Positions 8,348 to 17,930 are shown, numbered from the stretch's first letter. The stretch is 64,000 nt of DNA from Stutzerimonas stutzeri (GCF_024448955.1 NZ_JAMOIH010000001.1:124001-188000), one strand, 5' to 3'. Translations and numbers: made by a program. Notes: generated by a model from the letters alone, not told the origin.

Positions 8348-9226
8348 TCAGGCCAGTACACCGGACTGACGCATGGCGTCGCGAAGCGGCTCCTGGCAAC
8401 GCTGGCTGAGCCAGGTCAGCGGCAGGCGAATACCGTCCGACATCAGGCCCATTTCGTGCAGCGCCCATTTCACCGGAATTGGATTGGCCTCGATGAACAG
8501 CGTCTGATGCAGGGGCATCAGCAATGCGTTGATGGCACGCGCCTTCTCCGCATCACCGGCAATGGCGGCAGCGCATAGCTCGCTCATGGCGCGGGGCGCG
8601 ACGTTCGCCGTGACGGAAATATTGCCTTTGCCACCCATCAGCATCAGCTCAACGGCGGTGGCATCGTCTCCGGAGTAGACAAGAAAGTCCTTGCCGACCC
8701 GATCGAGCACTTCCTGGCCACGCTTGAGGTCGCCCGTCGCCTCTTTGATGCCGATGATGTTCGGCACCTTGGATAAACGCTCGACGGTTTCCGGCAGCAT
8801 GTCGCAAGCGGTACGCCCGGGCACGTTGTAGAGAATCTGTGGGATCGCCACGGCTTCGGCGATATGGCGGAAGTGCAAGTACATGCCTTCCTGGGTCGGC
8901 TTGTTGTAGTAGGGCGTGACCAGCAGGCAGGCATCCGCTCCGGCTGCCTTGGCATTTTCAGTCAGTTCGACGGCTTCGCGAGTGGAGTTGGCACCGGTGC
9001 CAGCAATCACCGGAATGCGACCGTTGACTTGATCCACCACCCGGCGGATTACCTCGATATGCTCGGGCACTTCGAGCGTCGCCGACTCGCCAGTGGTACC
9101 CACCGCAACGATCGCATTGGTGCCTTCCTGAAGATGGAAGTCCACCAGTTTGCTCAGGCTGTCCCAATCAAGACCGCCCTGCGCGTCCATGGGAGTGACG
9201 AGCGCCACCATACTGCCTGAGATCAT
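8348..9226 (-). CDS. dapA: 4-hydroxy-tetrahydrodipicolinate synthase
   Basis: 292 residues. It condenses pyruvate with aspartate semialdehyde, the first committed step of diaminopimelate and lysine synthesis. The start [13 protein letters not shown] is the canonical DapA N-terminus. GTTGESATL, the Tyr in [11 protein letters not shown], and the Schiff-base Lys in [10 protein letters not shown] are present. The start at 9226 is chosen over upstream in-frame codons because AGGAG precedes it at 8-nt spacing. It is the first gene of dapA-bamC. The pathway continues with dapD and dapC further along in this window. Confidence 0.96.
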   Translation of the reverse strand: MISGSMVALVTPMDAQGGLDWDSLSKLVDFHLQEGTNAIVAVGTTGESATLEVPEHIEVIRRVVDQVNGRIPVIAGTGANSTREAVELTENAKAAGADACLLVTPYYNKPTQEGMYLHFRHIAEAVAIPQILYNVPGRTACDMLPETVERLSKVPNIIGIKEATGDLKRGQEVLDRVGKDFLVYSGDDATAVELMLMGGKGNISVTANVAPRAMSELCAAAIAGDAEKARAINALLMPLHQTLFIEANPIPVKWALHEMGLMSDGIRLPLTWLSQRCQEPLRDAMRQSGVLA

Positions 9227-9443
9227 GCAACCACTCCTGCCGGAAAAAGAGAGGCGTAATGGTACAAGGCTCCTGAGCGCTTTGCGAGTACGCTGGTTAC
9301 ATCCCACCGTCGGAACGACCGAGCGCCAGCGTTGCGCTTTTCGGACTTACACCGCACACGCATTCCCTCGGGCGGTGCTTTTCGCTAACCTTAGCCATTT
9401 TCGGCTTGGCTGGCCGTCCGATTCATCTTCGCCAGGAACCTGC

Positions 9444-10004
9444 ATGTCCACCCCCTCAGTACCTCGAGAACAGTTTCTCGTCATCAGCGCCATGGGCCGC
9501 AACCCTATGGCGCTCACCAACGTACTTTGCAGAGCGAGCAACGAGAATCGCTGCGCCGTAGTCAGTACGCGCCTGACCCGACATGGCGAATGCTGTGCGC
9601 TGGTCCTAGAGATCACCGGGACCTGGGACGCCCTCGCTCGCATGGAGACGGCGCTACCGAGCCTGGCCAAGAAGCACGACTTCACCACCAACGTGGTGCG
9701 CAGCGAACCATCGGAAACCCGCCCGCAGGCACTCCCTTACGTAGCCTATGTCAGTTCGGTGTACCGTCCGGACATACTCAATGAGCTGTGCCAGTTCTTC
9801 ATCGACCACCGCGTCGAGCTGGAAAACCTCACTTGCGACACCTACCAGGCGCCCCAGACCGGCGGCACCATGCTCAACGCGACGCTGACCGTCACGCTAC
9901 CGGCAGGTACGCAAATCAGCTGGCTGCGTGATCAATTTCTGGATTTTGCCGACGCACTGAATCTGGACGCGCTGATAGAGCCCTGGCGCCCGCAAAATCC
10001 CTGA
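9444..10004 (+). CDS. gcvR: Glycine cleavage system transcriptional repressor-like ACT protein
   Basis: 186 residues with two ACT-type domains: residues about 8-85 (FLVISAMGRNPMALTNVLCRASNENRCAVVSTRLTR pattern) and about 100-180 (YVAYVSSVYRPDILNELCQFF). GcvR binds glycine and inhibits GcvA in enterobacteria; in Pseudomonas the homologue lies, as here, between divergent dapA and bcp. The longer frame upstream is discarded because ATG 9444 has CAGGA upstream and starts a normal GcvR. It is followed 14 bp later by bcp, probably in one operon. Confidence 0.85.
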   Translation: MSTPSVPREQFLVISAMGRNPMALTNVLCRASNENRCAVVSTRLTRHGECCALVLEITGTWDALARMETALPSLAKKHDFTTNVVRSEPSETRPQALPYVAYVSSVYRPDILNELCQFFIDHRVELENLTCDTYQAPQTGGTMLNATLTVTLPAGTQISWLRDQFLDFADALNLDALIEPWRPQNP

Positions 10005-10018
10005 TAAGGAAACAAGTG

Positions 10019-10492
10019 ATGGCCGTAGCAATCGACCAGCCCGTTCCGCCCTTCCAGGCCCAAGCCACTGGCGACACCCAAATCAGCCTCGACACGCTGA
10101 AGGGCAAGCAGGTGGTGCTCTACTTTTATCCCAAGGACAACACGCCAGGCTGCACCACTCAGGGCCAGGGCTTCCGCGATTTGCACCCGGAGTTCAACGA
10201 AGCCAACACGCTGATCTTCGGCGTTTCGCGAGATAGCCTGCGGACACACGAGAACTTCAAGGCTAAGCAGGCGTTTCCTTTCGAGCTCATTAGCGACAAG
10301 ACCGAAGAGCTTTGCCAGCTGTTCGATGTGATAAAGCTGAAGAAGCTGTATGGCAAGGAATACATGGGCGTGGACCGCAGCACCTTCCTCATCGACCGCG
10401 ACGGCGTGCTTCGCCAGGAGTGGCGAGGCGTGAAGGTTCCCGGACATGTCGAAGCCGTTTTGCAGGCCGCTCAAGCACTGCATCGACAATAA
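10019..10492 (+). CDS. bcp: Peroxiredoxin Bcp (thioredoxin-dependent thiol peroxidase)
   Basis: 157 residues. It reduces hydrogen peroxide and organic peroxides. The peroxidatic Cys45 is in YPKDNTPGCTTQ. The E. coli resolving Cys at position 50 is replaced by Gln; another Cys near residue 100 (EELCQLFD) could serve instead, or the enzyme may act as a 1-Cys type. The C-terminal half carries RSTFLIDRDG and a Trp-Arg-Gly motif. GTG at 10016 would add one residue; AAGGA lies upstream of both. It follows gcvR closely and ends in a strong hairpin. Confidence 0.93.
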   Translation: MAVAIDQPVPPFQAQATGDTQISLDTLKGKQVVLYFYPKDNTPGCTTQGQGFRDLHPEFNEANTLIFGVSRDSLRTHENFKAKQAFPFELISDKTEELCQLFDVIKLKKLYGKEYMGVDRSTFLIDRDGVLRQEWRGVKVPGHVEAVLQAAQALHRQ

Positions 10493-10495
10493 GCG

Positions 10496-10519
10496 AAGGC
10501 CGGTAGTACCGGCCTTTCT
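10496..10519 (+). terminator. Bidirectional terminator between bcp and the permease gene
   Basis: Stem AAGGCCGGTA pairs with TACCGGCCTT (to 10516), followed by TCTCGTT. It lies between two convergent genes 31 bp apart. Confidence 0.7.
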
Positions 10520-10523
10520 CGTT

Positions 10524-11600
10524 CTAGCCGACGTCCACCTCCGGGACCGTGGGTGGCCTGCGCGGCCAAGCGTATAGCACCGCCTTGAACAAGGTAGCCA
10601 GGGGGATCGCGAAAAACACCCCCCAGAATCCCCAGAGGCCGCCGAATAACAGCACCGAGCAGATAATGGCCACCGGGTGCAGGTTCACCGCTTCGGAGAA
10701 CAGCAAAGGCACGAGGACATTGCCATCCAAGGCCTGAATGATCGCGTAGGCCACCATCAAGTAGATGAACTGGTCACCCAGCCCCCACTGGAACAAGCCA
10801 ATCAGGGCGATGGGAATGGTCACCACGGTCGCACCGATATAAGGCACCACAACCGAGACTCCCACCAGCAGCGCCAGCAGCGCGGCATAGTTGAGTTCCA
10901 GCGCAGCGAACACCGCATACGACACTACGCCGCAGATCAGGATCTCGATCGCCTTGCCCCGAATGTAATTGGCGATCTGCACGTTCATTTCCTGAGACAC
11001 CTGAGTAATCAACGCACGCTCACGCGGCAGGTAGCCGCTCAACCAGTCGCTTATCTGCTGGCGATCCTTGAGAAAGAAGAACACAAGAATCGGTACCAGG
11101 ATCAGATAGATCATCAGGCTTAACAGCAATGGCAGGCTGGACAACGACGACGTCAGCACCACCTGACCGTAGCGGCCTACCTCGCCGCGCATGAAATCGA
11201 TGCCACGCAGCACCTGCTCTTCGGTAAGCAGCTGCGGGTAGCGCTCGGGCAGAAGCAGCAACAAGGACTGCCATTCCACAAGCATCCGTGGCAGCTCGTT
11301 GAACAGGGTCAGCACCTGCTGCCAGACCAAGGGCGCAAGAAACAGCATGCAAACCGTGAGCGCACCGACGAACAGCAAAAATACCAGCCAGACCGCCACG
11401 AGATGGGGAATCCTGATGCGCTCCAGCGCGCCGACCAATCCCTGCATCAGGTAGGCGAGCACTAGGCCGGCAATGACCGGCGCAAGCATGTCGCCCAGCG
11501 TCAGAACCGCAGCAAAGGCAACCACCAACAGGACAGCCAGGACCACCGCTTCCTCATCGGAGAAATAGCGATGGGCCCAGCTGCGCAATACCTTGAGCAT
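10524..11600 (-). CDS. AI-2E family (PerM-type) membrane transporter
   Basis: 358 residues with about eight transmembrane helices arranged as in the PF01594 family: paired N-terminal helices, a central soluble/helical segment (about 130-200), then the conserved 'VPYIGATVVTIPIALIGLF' and 'NVLVPLLFSEAVNLHPVAIICSVLLFGGLWGFWGVF' regions. Members have been linked to autoinducer-2 export or Na+/H+ antiport, and most remain unassigned. It lies 8 bp after the TusA-like gene, so the two form an operon. A second family member occurs at 40240-41337. Confidence 0.85.
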   Translation of the reverse strand: MLKVLRSWAHRYFSDEEAVVLAVLLVVAFAAVLTLGDMLAPVIAGLVLAYLMQGLVGALERIRIPHLVAVWLVFLLFVGALTVCMLFLAPLVWQQVLTLFNELPRMLVEWQSLLLLLPERYPQLLTEEQVLRGIDFMRGEVGRYGQVVLTSSLSSLPLLLSLMIYLILVPILVFFFLKDRQQISDWLSGYLPRERALITQVSQEMNVQIANYIRGKAIEILICGVVSYAVFAALELNYAALLALLVGVSVVVPYIGATVVTIPIALIGLFQWGLGDQFIYLMVAYAIIQALDGNVLVPLLFSEAVNLHPVAIICSVLLFGGLWGFWGVFFAIPLATLFKAVLYAWPRRPPTVPEVDVG

Positions 11601-11608
11601 ATGCTTCC

Positions 11609-11866
11609 TTAGAGGCTTTCAGCCTTACGCAGCCAGTAGCGATAGAGACCTTCATCCGCCTCTTCGCGTAACAGAGCATGGCCGGACAATCTGGCGAAAC
11701 TACGAAAATCTCGCTGCGAGCCCGGATCGGTCGCGGTAACCTTCAGTACCTGCCCGCTGGCTAGTCGGTTGAGTTCAAGTTTAGCCTTGAGCAGCGGCAT
11801 CGGGCATTCCAGTCCGACCGCATCCAGCTCGGCATCGCAGGTGACAGGCACGGTCTGTTGGGTCAT
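11609..11866 (-). CDS. TusA-like sulfur-carrier protein
   Basis: 85 residues with the TusA/SirA signature: DAVGLECPMPLLKAKLELNRL with the CPxP cysteine near residue 20, then GQVLKVTATDPGSQRDF. TusA proteins carry persulfide sulfur for tRNA thiolation or molybdenum-cofactor enzymes; the Pseudomonas homologue here (PA1006-like, from memory) has been linked to molybdenum homeostasis. The start at 11866 is preferred over ATG 11872 because the ribosome site CGAGGAG would abut the earlier codon. It is first in an operon with the downstream permease and divergent from bepA. Confidence 0.88.
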   Translation of the reverse strand: MTQQTVPVTCDAELDAVGLECPMPLLKAKLELNRLASGQVLKVTATDPGSQRDFRSFARLSGHALLREEADEGLYRYWLRKAESL

Positions 11867-11972
11867 GTTCATCTCCTCGAAAGGAGCGCAGGATACCGAC
11901 CCGCGCCCGCCCCTGGCCAGCCACCCTGGCACAAGGCTACAGTAACGCTCCTGCCTTTATGAGCCAGTCTGG

Positions 11973-13403
11973 ATGAAATTGCTGCGCCCCACCCTGCTGA
12001 CACTGGCGTGCCTGATTGCGCAGCCGGTTATGGCCAATGACCTGCCCTCTCTCGGTGACTCCAGCTCAGGCATCGTCTCGCCAGAGCAGGAGTATCAACT
12101 GGGCCGGGCGTGGCTCAGCCTGCTTCGCGGACAGGTTCCGCAGTTGTCCGACCCGCTGCTGAAAGACTACCTGGAACGCAGCGTCTATCGCCTGGCCGAG
12201 ACCAGTCAGCTGCAAGACCGCCGCCTGGAGTTTGTGTTGCTCGAAAGCCCGCAGTTGAACGCGTTTGCCGCGCCAGGCGGGATCATCGGCGTCAACGGCG
12301 GCCTGTTTCTTCACGCACAGACCGAAGCCGAATACGCCTCGGTACTCGCACACGAACTAGCGCACCTGTCCCAACGCCATTTCGCGCGCGGCCTGGAGGC
12401 GCAAAAGCGTATGCAGCTACCGCTGATGGCAGCGATGCTCGCGGGCGTCGTAGCGGCCGCAGCCGGCGCGGGCGATGCAGGCATTGCCGCGATCGTTTCG
12501 ACCCAGGCTGCGGCGATCCAGGCACAACGACGCTTCTCCCGACAGAACGAACAGGAAGCTGATCGCATCGGCATCGTCAATCTCGAGCGAGCAGGCTACG
12601 ACCCTCGCGCCATGCCGCAGATGTTCGGTCGTCTGATGCGCCAGTATCGCTATGACCAGAAACCGCCCGAATTCCTCCTGACCCACCCGGTTACGGAATC
12701 GCGCATCGCCGATACCAAAAACCGCGCCGAACAGTATCCGGCTGGCGGCGTGCAAGACAGCCTGCGGTATCAGCTGATGCGTGCACGAGTCGACCTTAAA
12801 TTCGAAAGCACGCCCGGTCTCAGCGCCAAGCGCTTCCGAGCCATGCTCAATGAAGACGAAAGCCTGGATGCTGCTCGCTACGGCCTGGCGCTCGCTCAGA
12901 TCAAAAGTGGCCAACTCTCGGACGCCGCCGCCAGCCTGCAACCGCTACTGGCGGAGTCGCCGGATGAGGTCAGCTACAACCTGGCGCAGATCGAGTTGGA
13001 TATTACCGCTAACCGACTGGCAGCAGCACGCGAGCGAACCCAGACCCTGCTCAATCTCTACCCCAGCAGTTACCCGGTACGCCAGACGCATATCGATCTG
13101 CTGATAAAGGAAGACAAGCTGCAAGAGGCCGAGCAAGAGCTGGACAAGCTGGTCGAAGCACGCCCCAAGGACCCGGACATTTGGTATCAGGTTTCGGAGA
13201 TCCGGGGACTTACCGGAAACATACTGGGGCTACACCAGGGCCGAGCTGAATTCTTCGCCCTGGTCGGGGATTACGATCAGGCGATCGAGCAACTGGATCT
13301 CGCCAAACGCCGATCGAGCAATTTTCAGACAGCCGCACGTATCGACGCCCGGCAGAAACAGCTGATCGAAGAGAAGCGAATGATCGAGGAGATGCTGCGC
13401 TGA
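11973..13403 (+). CDS. bepA: Periplasmic M48 metalloprotease BepA with TPR repeats
   Basis: 476 residues with a signal peptide of about 21 residues (PVMA-NDL). The zinc motif HELAH (127-131), with the third ligand in NEQEADRIG, marks the M48 protease domain. Residues about 290-460 form TPR repeats (ARYGLALAQIKSGQLSDAAASLQPLL and onwards). BepA degrades or chaperones stalled LptD and BAM substrates at the outer membrane, fitting with BamC nearby. It is divergent from the TusA-like gene; its stop lies 31 bp from the convergent nadA end. Confidence 0.92.
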   Translation: MKLLRPTLLTLACLIAQPVMANDLPSLGDSSSGIVSPEQEYQLGRAWLSLLRGQVPQLSDPLLKDYLERSVYRLAETSQLQDRRLEFVLLESPQLNAFAAPGGIIGVNGGLFLHAQTEAEYASVLAHELAHLSQRHFARGLEAQKRMQLPLMAAMLAGVVAAAAGAGDAGIAAIVSTQAAAIQAQRRFSRQNEQEADRIGIVNLERAGYDPRAMPQMFGRLMRQYRYDQKPPEFLLTHPVTESRIADTKNRAEQYPAGGVQDSLRYQLMRARVDLKFESTPGLSAKRFRAMLNEDESLDAARYGLALAQIKSGQLSDAAASLQPLLAESPDEVSYNLAQIELDITANRLAAARERTQTLLNLYPSSYPVRQTHIDLLIKEDKLQEAEQELDKLVEARPKDPDIWYQVSEIRGLTGNILGLHQGRAEFFALVGDYDQAIEQLDLAKRRSSNFQTAARIDARQKQLIEEKRMIEEMLR

Positions 13404-13434
13404 GCGTGCAGCAGCTCCCTCGACGACAATGATG

Positions 13435-14493
13435 TCAGGCGTTGCCAGCCTGCTTGATACGCGCAGCCTGAGTGAAATCCAGCATGCGCTTGAGCGGCTT
13501 GACCGCCCGCGGAACCAAGGCTGGATCGACGAATATCTCGTTGCTGCCGGTGCGCAGGCAATGCAGCGTACGCTCGAGCGTGTTCATCGCCATCCATGGG
13601 CAATGTGCGCAGCTACGGCAGGCGGCTCCGCTACCTGCCGTCGGCGCCTCGATAAACGCCTTATCAGGACAAAGCTGCTGCATCTTGTAAAAGATGCCGC
13701 GGTCGGTGGCAACGATGAAAGTTGGATTCGTCAGCGTCTGGGCCGCCTTGATCAGCTGGCTGGTGGACCCAACGGCATCCGCCAGAGCGATCACCGATTC
13801 AGGTGACTCAGGATGAACCAGAACGGCAGCATCCGGATATAACGCCTTCATATCTTCGAGCTGCTTCGCCTTGAATTCTTCATGGACGATGCAGGCGCCA
13901 TCCCAGAGCAGCATGTCGGCTCCGGTTTCACGCTGCACATAGCTGCCGAGATGCTTGTCTGGAGCCCAGATAATCTTCTCGCCGTTGTCCATCAGGCTTT
14001 CGACGATTTCCAGCGCACAACTCGAGGTAACTACCCAGTCAGCCCGGGCCTTCACAGCCGCCGAAGTATTGGCATATACCACGACGGTGCGCTCTGGATG
14101 CTGATCACAAAAAGCCGAAAACTCTTCCACCGGGCAACCGAGATCCAGCGAGCAAGTGGCCTCCAATGTCGGCATCAGCACCCGCTTTTCAGGATTGAGG
14201 ATCTTCGCCGTCTCACCCATGAACTTGACGCCCGCGACCACCACAGTCTGCGCCGAGTGTTCGTTGCCGAAGCGGGCCATCTCCAGCGAATCGGAAACAC
14301 AGCCTCCGGTTTCCTCGGCGAGCGACTGGATCACCGGGTCGGTGTAGTAATGCGCCACGAGCACCGCATTCTGGCGCTTCAACTCGACAGCGATATCGTC
14401 GCGCAATTGGGCTTCCTGCTCGGGCGACAGCGGCTGGGGTTGTTTGGCTGCCAGGTGAGCCTGCACAAGAATGCGTTCGGGTATCTGCGTCAT
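13435..14493 (-). CDS. nadA: Quinolinate synthase A
   Basis: 352 residues. It condenses iminoaspartate with dihydroxyacetone phosphate to quinolinate for NAD synthesis, using a [4Fe-4S] cluster. It shows [34 protein letters not shown], and conserved cysteines in [21 protein letters not shown] and [13 protein letters not shown]. The start ATG at 14493 gives the usual length of about 352. No nadB or nadC lies nearby. The gene is monocistronic and convergent with bepA. Confidence 0.95.
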   Translation of the reverse strand: MTQIPERILVQAHLAAKQPQPLSPEQEAQLRDDIAVELKRQNAVLVAHYYTDPVIQSLAEETGGCVSDSLEMARFGNEHSAQTVVVAGVKFMGETAKILNPEKRVLMPTLEATCSLDLGCPVEEFSAFCDQHPERTVVVYANTSAAVKARADWVVTSSCALEIVESLMDNGEKIIWAPDKHLGSYVQRETGADMLLWDGACIVHEEFKAKQLEDMKALYPDAAVLVHPESPESVIALADAVGSTSQLIKAAQTLTNPTFIVATDRGIFYKMQQLCPDKAFIEAPTAGSGAACRSCAHCPWMAMNTLERTLHCLRTGSNEIFVDPALVPRAVKPLKRMLDFTQAARIKQAGNA

Positions 14494-14700
14494 ATTCGCG
14501 GTCCTGCAAAAGCACGTTATTGCATGAAGCGCCGAGTATACCCGGCCAGCCTGTTCAAATCGGACGAGGCGAAAGAGGGAGACAGTGCGAGGTGCAGTCC
14601 GCCGCCCCCTGCCCGCTCAAGGGGCAGGAATACTAGCTGAAGCGTCTGCAAAAGTGAAAGCGAGGGGACAAACGAAGGTGTTAAGGCTCACCCAAATGAA

Positions 14701-14724
14701 AACCGCCGGCATTTGCCGGCGGTT
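14701..14724 (-). terminator. Terminator after the acetate CoA-transferase gene
   Basis: A perfect 10-bp stem AACCGCCGGC, ATTT loop, GCCGGCGGTT. On the minus strand it is followed by TTCATTT, 6 bp after the stop codon at 14730. Confidence 0.75.
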
Positions 14725-14729
14725 ATCGA

Positions 14730-16226
14730 TCACTTGTCTTTGAGCATATGACCGCGTTCTTCCAAATTGATGTGCCAGCTCATGGCTTCGCGCAACATAT
14801 GTGGAGTCTGGCCGCCCTTGTCGCATGCGCCTTCGAAGTACTGGTTCAGCGCATCACGGTACGAAGGATGAACGCAGTTATCGATGATCACGCGGGCCCG
14901 CTCGCGCGGCGCCAGGCCACGCAGATCCGCCAGGCCTTGCTCGGTGACGAGAATTTCCACGTCATGTTCGGTGTGGTCGACATGCGCAACCATCGGTACA
15001 ACACTGGAAATGTTGCCGCCCTTGGCGATCGACTTGGTCACGAAGATGGCCATGTGCGCGTTACGCGCGAAGTCACCGGAACCACCGATGCCATTCATCA
15101 TCTTGGTACCGCCGACATGCGTCGAGTTGACGTTGCCGTAGATGTCGAACTCCAGAGCGGTGTTGATCCCAACGATACCCAGACGACGCACCAGTTCTGG
15201 ATGGTTGGAGATTTCCTGCGGACGCAGCACCAGCTTATCCTTGTACTTCTCCAGGTTGCCGAATACGCGATCGTTGCAGCGCTCGGACAGGGTGATGGAG
15301 CAACCGGAAGCGAACTTCATCTTGCCAGCATCGATCAATTCGAAGGTGCAGTCCTGCAGCACTTCGGAGTACATCACCAGATCTTCGAACGGCGAGTCGA
15401 TCAGACCACATACCACGGCATTGGCGATGTTGCCGATACCCACCTGCATCGGACCAAGGTTCTTCGCCATGCGACCTTCATCGACTTCCTTCTTGAAGAA
15501 TTCGATCAGGTGATTGGCGATGGCCTGGGTTTCTTCGTCTGCTGGCGTGACGGTGGAATAAGAATCCGGCTGCTCGGTAATGACGATAGCGGCGATCTTG
15601 GCCGGGTCGACCGGAATGGCGGCGGTGCCGATACGATCGTCGACCTTGGTCAGCGGGATCGGACCACGGTTCGGACGCTCACCCGGGAAATAGATGTCGT
15701 GCAGACCTTCCAGGTTAAGGTTATGCGCAAGGTTCAGCTCGACAATGATCTTGTCGGCGAACACCGCTAGATTGGCGGAGTTACCGACTGAGGTAGTCGG
15801 GACGATGTGACCCTGCTCGGTGATGCTCACGGCCTCGATGATGGTCACGTCCGGGCGCTTGATTTGGTTGTTGCGCATCTGCTCGACGGTGTGGGAGAGA
15901 TGCTGGTCGATGAACATGACCTCGCCCTGGTTGATCGCCTTGCGCAGAACGGCATCCGCCTGGAACGGTCCACGGCGAGCCAACAAACCGGCTGCGGCCA
16001 TTTTCCCATCCAGGTCGTTACCGAGGCTGGCACCAGTGATGAGACTGATCTTCAGCTTTTCGTCCTTGGCGCGATCGATCAACGCCAAAGGCACTGCTTT
16101 AGCCTCACCCGCACGGGTAAAGCCGCTCATGCCGACGGTCATGCCGTCTTGAATAAGAGTAGCGGCCTCTTCGGCGCTCATGACCTTGCTCTGCAGGGAG
16201 GACAAGCGGATGCGATCAGAATACAT
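14730..16226 (-). CDS. Succinyl-CoA:acetate CoA-transferase / acetyl-CoA hydrolase family
   Basis: 498 residues of the Ach1/AarC family. They move CoA between acyl groups and acetate in acetate or propionate metabolism. It shows SAEEAATLIQDGMTVGMSGFTRAGEAKAVP at the N-terminus, TSVGNSANLAVFADKIIVELN, the probable catalytic Glu (about residue 288) in MYSEVLQDC, and GIGGSGDFARNAHMAIFV. ATG 16226 (MYSDRIRLSS) is chosen; the longer frame has no family similarity. The gene lies between nadA and tRNA-Lys, where P. aeruginosa PAO1 carries a large variable segment including the pqs genes. Confidence 0.9.
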   Translation of the reverse strand: MYSDRIRLSSLQSKVMSAEEAATLIQDGMTVGMSGFTRAGEAKAVPLALIDRAKDEKLKISLITGASLGNDLDGKMAAAGLLARRGPFQADAVLRKAINQGEVMFIDQHLSHTVEQMRNNQIKRPDVTIIEAVSITEQGHIVPTTSVGNSANLAVFADKIIVELNLAHNLNLEGLHDIYFPGERPNRGPIPLTKVDDRIGTAAIPVDPAKIAAIVITEQPDSYSTVTPADEETQAIANHLIEFFKKEVDEGRMAKNLGPMQVGIGNIANAVVCGLIDSPFEDLVMYSEVLQDCTFELIDAGKMKFASGCSITLSERCNDRVFGNLEKYKDKLVLRPQEISNHPELVRRLGIVGINTALEFDIYGNVNSTHVGGTKMMNGIGGSGDFARNAHMAIFVTKSIAKGGNISSVVPMVAHVDHTEHDVEILVTEQGLADLRGLAPRERARVIIDNCVHPSYRDALNQYFEGACDKGGQTPHMLREAMSWHINLEERGHMLKDK

Positions 16227-16368
16227 TTGAGCCTCAAACCAACGGACAATCGGGAGGTCGCAGTCTATTACGTTTAATCTCGGCTGAGTCACAGACGAAG
16301 GTCGTAGTGAAAACACCTTTTATAACTGACGGAAATAACCCGTTTTTCTTGCCGTGAATTGCGAACAT

Positions 16369-16400
16369 AAAAAAACCGGATGACCTAGCGGCCTCCGGCT
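16369..16400 (-). terminator. Rho-independent terminator after tRNA-Lys
   Basis: On the minus strand GCCGGA (from 16399) pairs with TCCGGT (to 16375), followed by a run of seven T. It lies about 22 bp after the tRNA 3' end. Confidence 0.75.
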
Positions 16401-16421
16401 TTCTGCTCCCCAAGGGGAATA

Positions 16422-16497
16422 TGGTGGGTCGTGTAGGATTCGAACCTACGACCAATTGGTTAAAAGCCAACTGCTCTACCAACTGAGCTAACGACCC
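16422..16497 (-). tRNA. tRNA-Lys (anticodon TTT)
   Basis: 76 nt on the minus strand including an encoded CCA. Acceptor GGGTCGT/ACGACCC; D-arm AGCTCAGTTGGTAGAGC; anticodon loop CTTTTAA giving TTT; T-arm GTAGGTTCGAATCCTAC. The position next to queC/queE corresponds to the P. aeruginosa tRNA-Lys known as an integrative-element attachment site; no element is inserted here. Confidence 0.97.
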
Positions 16498-16509
16498 AAT
16501 GCGGGGCGC

Positions 16510-16537
16510 ATGATACTGATTTGATTGATTAAATCAA
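16510..16537 (-). promoter_or_regulatory. Sigma-70 promoter of tRNA-Lys
   Basis: On the minus strand TTGATT (16532-16537), 16-bp spacer, TATCAT (16510-16515), and a GC-rich discriminator GCGCCCCGC before the tRNA, as for stable-RNA genes. Confidence 0.65.
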
Positions 16538-16554
16538 AGTTTTTTTGGAAAAAA

Positions 16555-17229
16555 TTAACGGTAGCGAGTCGGATCCGAAAGGCCGGCCTGCTCAAAACCT
16601 GCGGCTCGCAAACGGCAGCTGTCGCACTTTCCACAAGCACGCCCATCGTCGTCGGCCTGATAGCATGAGACGGTCATCGCATAATCAACACCCAGACGGG
16701 CACCAGCCTGGACGATCTCCGCCTTGCTCAAGTTCTGCAAGGGTGCACGAATGGCAAACCCCTGCCCCTCCACGCCAGCCTTGGTCGCAAGATTGGCCAT
16801 GCGCTCGAAGGCATCGATAAATTCTGGACGGCAATCGGGGTAACCGGAGTAGTCGACGGCATTGACTCCAATGAAAATATCCTGAGCGCCGAGCACCTCC
16901 GCCCAGCCCAACGCCAACGAGAGAAACACGGTGTTGCGTGCCGGCACGTAGGTTACCGGTATGCCTTCCTCCGGCGCCTCCGGCACCTCGATGCTACAGT
17001 CGGTGAGCGCCGAGCCCCCTATCCCATCGAGATTCATGCCGATGACCTTGTGTTCCACCACGCCCAATTGGCGAGCAACCCGCTCGGCAGCCTGCAGCTC
17101 CGCACGGTGACGCTGACCATAATCGAAGCTCATGGTGTAGCAAGCGTAACCTTGCGCTTTGGCCATCGCGACAACGGTCGCAGAATCGAGTCCGCCCGAA
17201 AGGAGGATTACGGCTTTCTTGTCAGTCAT
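16555..17229 (-). CDS. queC: 7-cyano-7-deazaguanine (preQ0) synthase QueC
   Basis: 224 residues. It converts 7-carboxy-7-deazaguanine to preQ0 with ATP and ammonia. The PP-loop motif [13 protein letters not shown] is at residues 5-17, and the C-terminal zinc cysteines appear in [31 protein letters not shown] is a family signature. ATG 17229 (MTDKKAV) gives the usual length. It follows queE by 53 bp on the same strand, so the two preQ0 steps are one operon. Confidence 0.96.
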   Translation of the reverse strand: MTDKKAVILLSGGLDSATVVAMAKAQGYACYTMSFDYGQRHRAELQAAERVARQLGVVEHKVIGMNLDGIGGSALTDCSIEVPEAPEEGIPVTYVPARNTVFLSLALGWAEVLGAQDIFIGVNAVDYSGYPDCRPEFIDAFERMANLATKAGVEGQGFAIRAPLQNLSKAEIVQAGARLGVDYAMTVSCYQADDDGRACGKCDSCRLRAAGFEQAGLSDPTRYR

Positions 17230-17282
17230 TAGGTTTACCTGTGAAAACTTCGGCTCCAGGACTAAAGCCGCTCCGGCGGACA

Positions 17283-17930
17283 TTAATGGCCGGGCGCATC
17301 GTTCCAGAGAATTTTGTGCAGTTGAAGCTGCAAACGAACCGGAAGATTGTCGCTGACGATCCAGTCAGCCAACGCTCTGGCATCGACTTGCCGATGGCTA
17401 GGCGAAAACAGCACCTCGCCAGCACGAGCATCCAGCCGGTACTCGATAAGCTTGGATACAGCCCAGTCGTAATCTTCGCGTGAACAAATTACGAACTTGA
17501 CCTGATCGTTCCGTGTTAGCTGACCGATGTTCTCGTAGAGATTGCGACCCATCTCGCCCGAGGCCGGGGTCTTCAGATCGACAACCCGGCTTACTCGAGT
17601 GTCGGTATCGGAAATATCCAGCGCACCACTTGTCTCCAGCGAAACTTCATAGCCCGCGTCGCAGAGTTCGCGCAGCAGCGGCAGACAGTTCGGTTGAGCC
17701 AGCGGTTCGCCCCCCGTGACGCAGACGTAGCGAGGCTTATAGGACGCGACCCGCTCGAGAATTGCTTCGAGCGGCATGATCTCGCCACCACTGAAAGCGT
17801 AGGCGGTATCGCAGTAATGACAGCGCAGGGGGCAGCCGGTCAGGCGGACGAACACAGTAGGCAGGCCACTGGTACGGGTCTCCCCCTGCAGCGAGTAGAA
17901 AATCTCGGAAATTCGCAGGGTATTTTGCAT
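17283..17930 (-). CDS. queE: 7-carboxy-7-deazaguanine synthase (radical SAM) QueE
   Basis: 215 residues. A radical-SAM enzyme making 7-carboxy-7-deazaguanine from 6-carboxytetrahydropterin in queuosine synthesis. The cluster motif is [14 protein letters not shown] (C-x3-C-x2-C), with [10 protein letters not shown] and [10 protein letters not shown] further on. The first motif, [14 protein letters not shown], is typical of QueE. ATG 17930 is used because upstream residues are outside the family. First gene of queE-queC. Confidence 0.95.
   Translation of the reverse strand: MQNTLRISEIFYSLQGETRTSGLPTVFVRLTGCPLRCHYCDTAYAFSGGEIMPLEAILERVASYKPRYVCVTGGEPLAQPNCLPLLRELCDAGYEVSLETSGALDISDTDTRVSRVVDLKTPASGEMGRNLYENIGQLTRNDQVKFVICSREDYDWAVSKLIEYRLDARAGEVLFSPSHRQVDARALADWIVSDNLPVRLQLQLHKILWNDAPGH

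Noticed and set aside
14748-15770. 340-codon plus-strand open frame
   Set aside because: Antisense to the acetate CoA-transferase with no recognisable domain.
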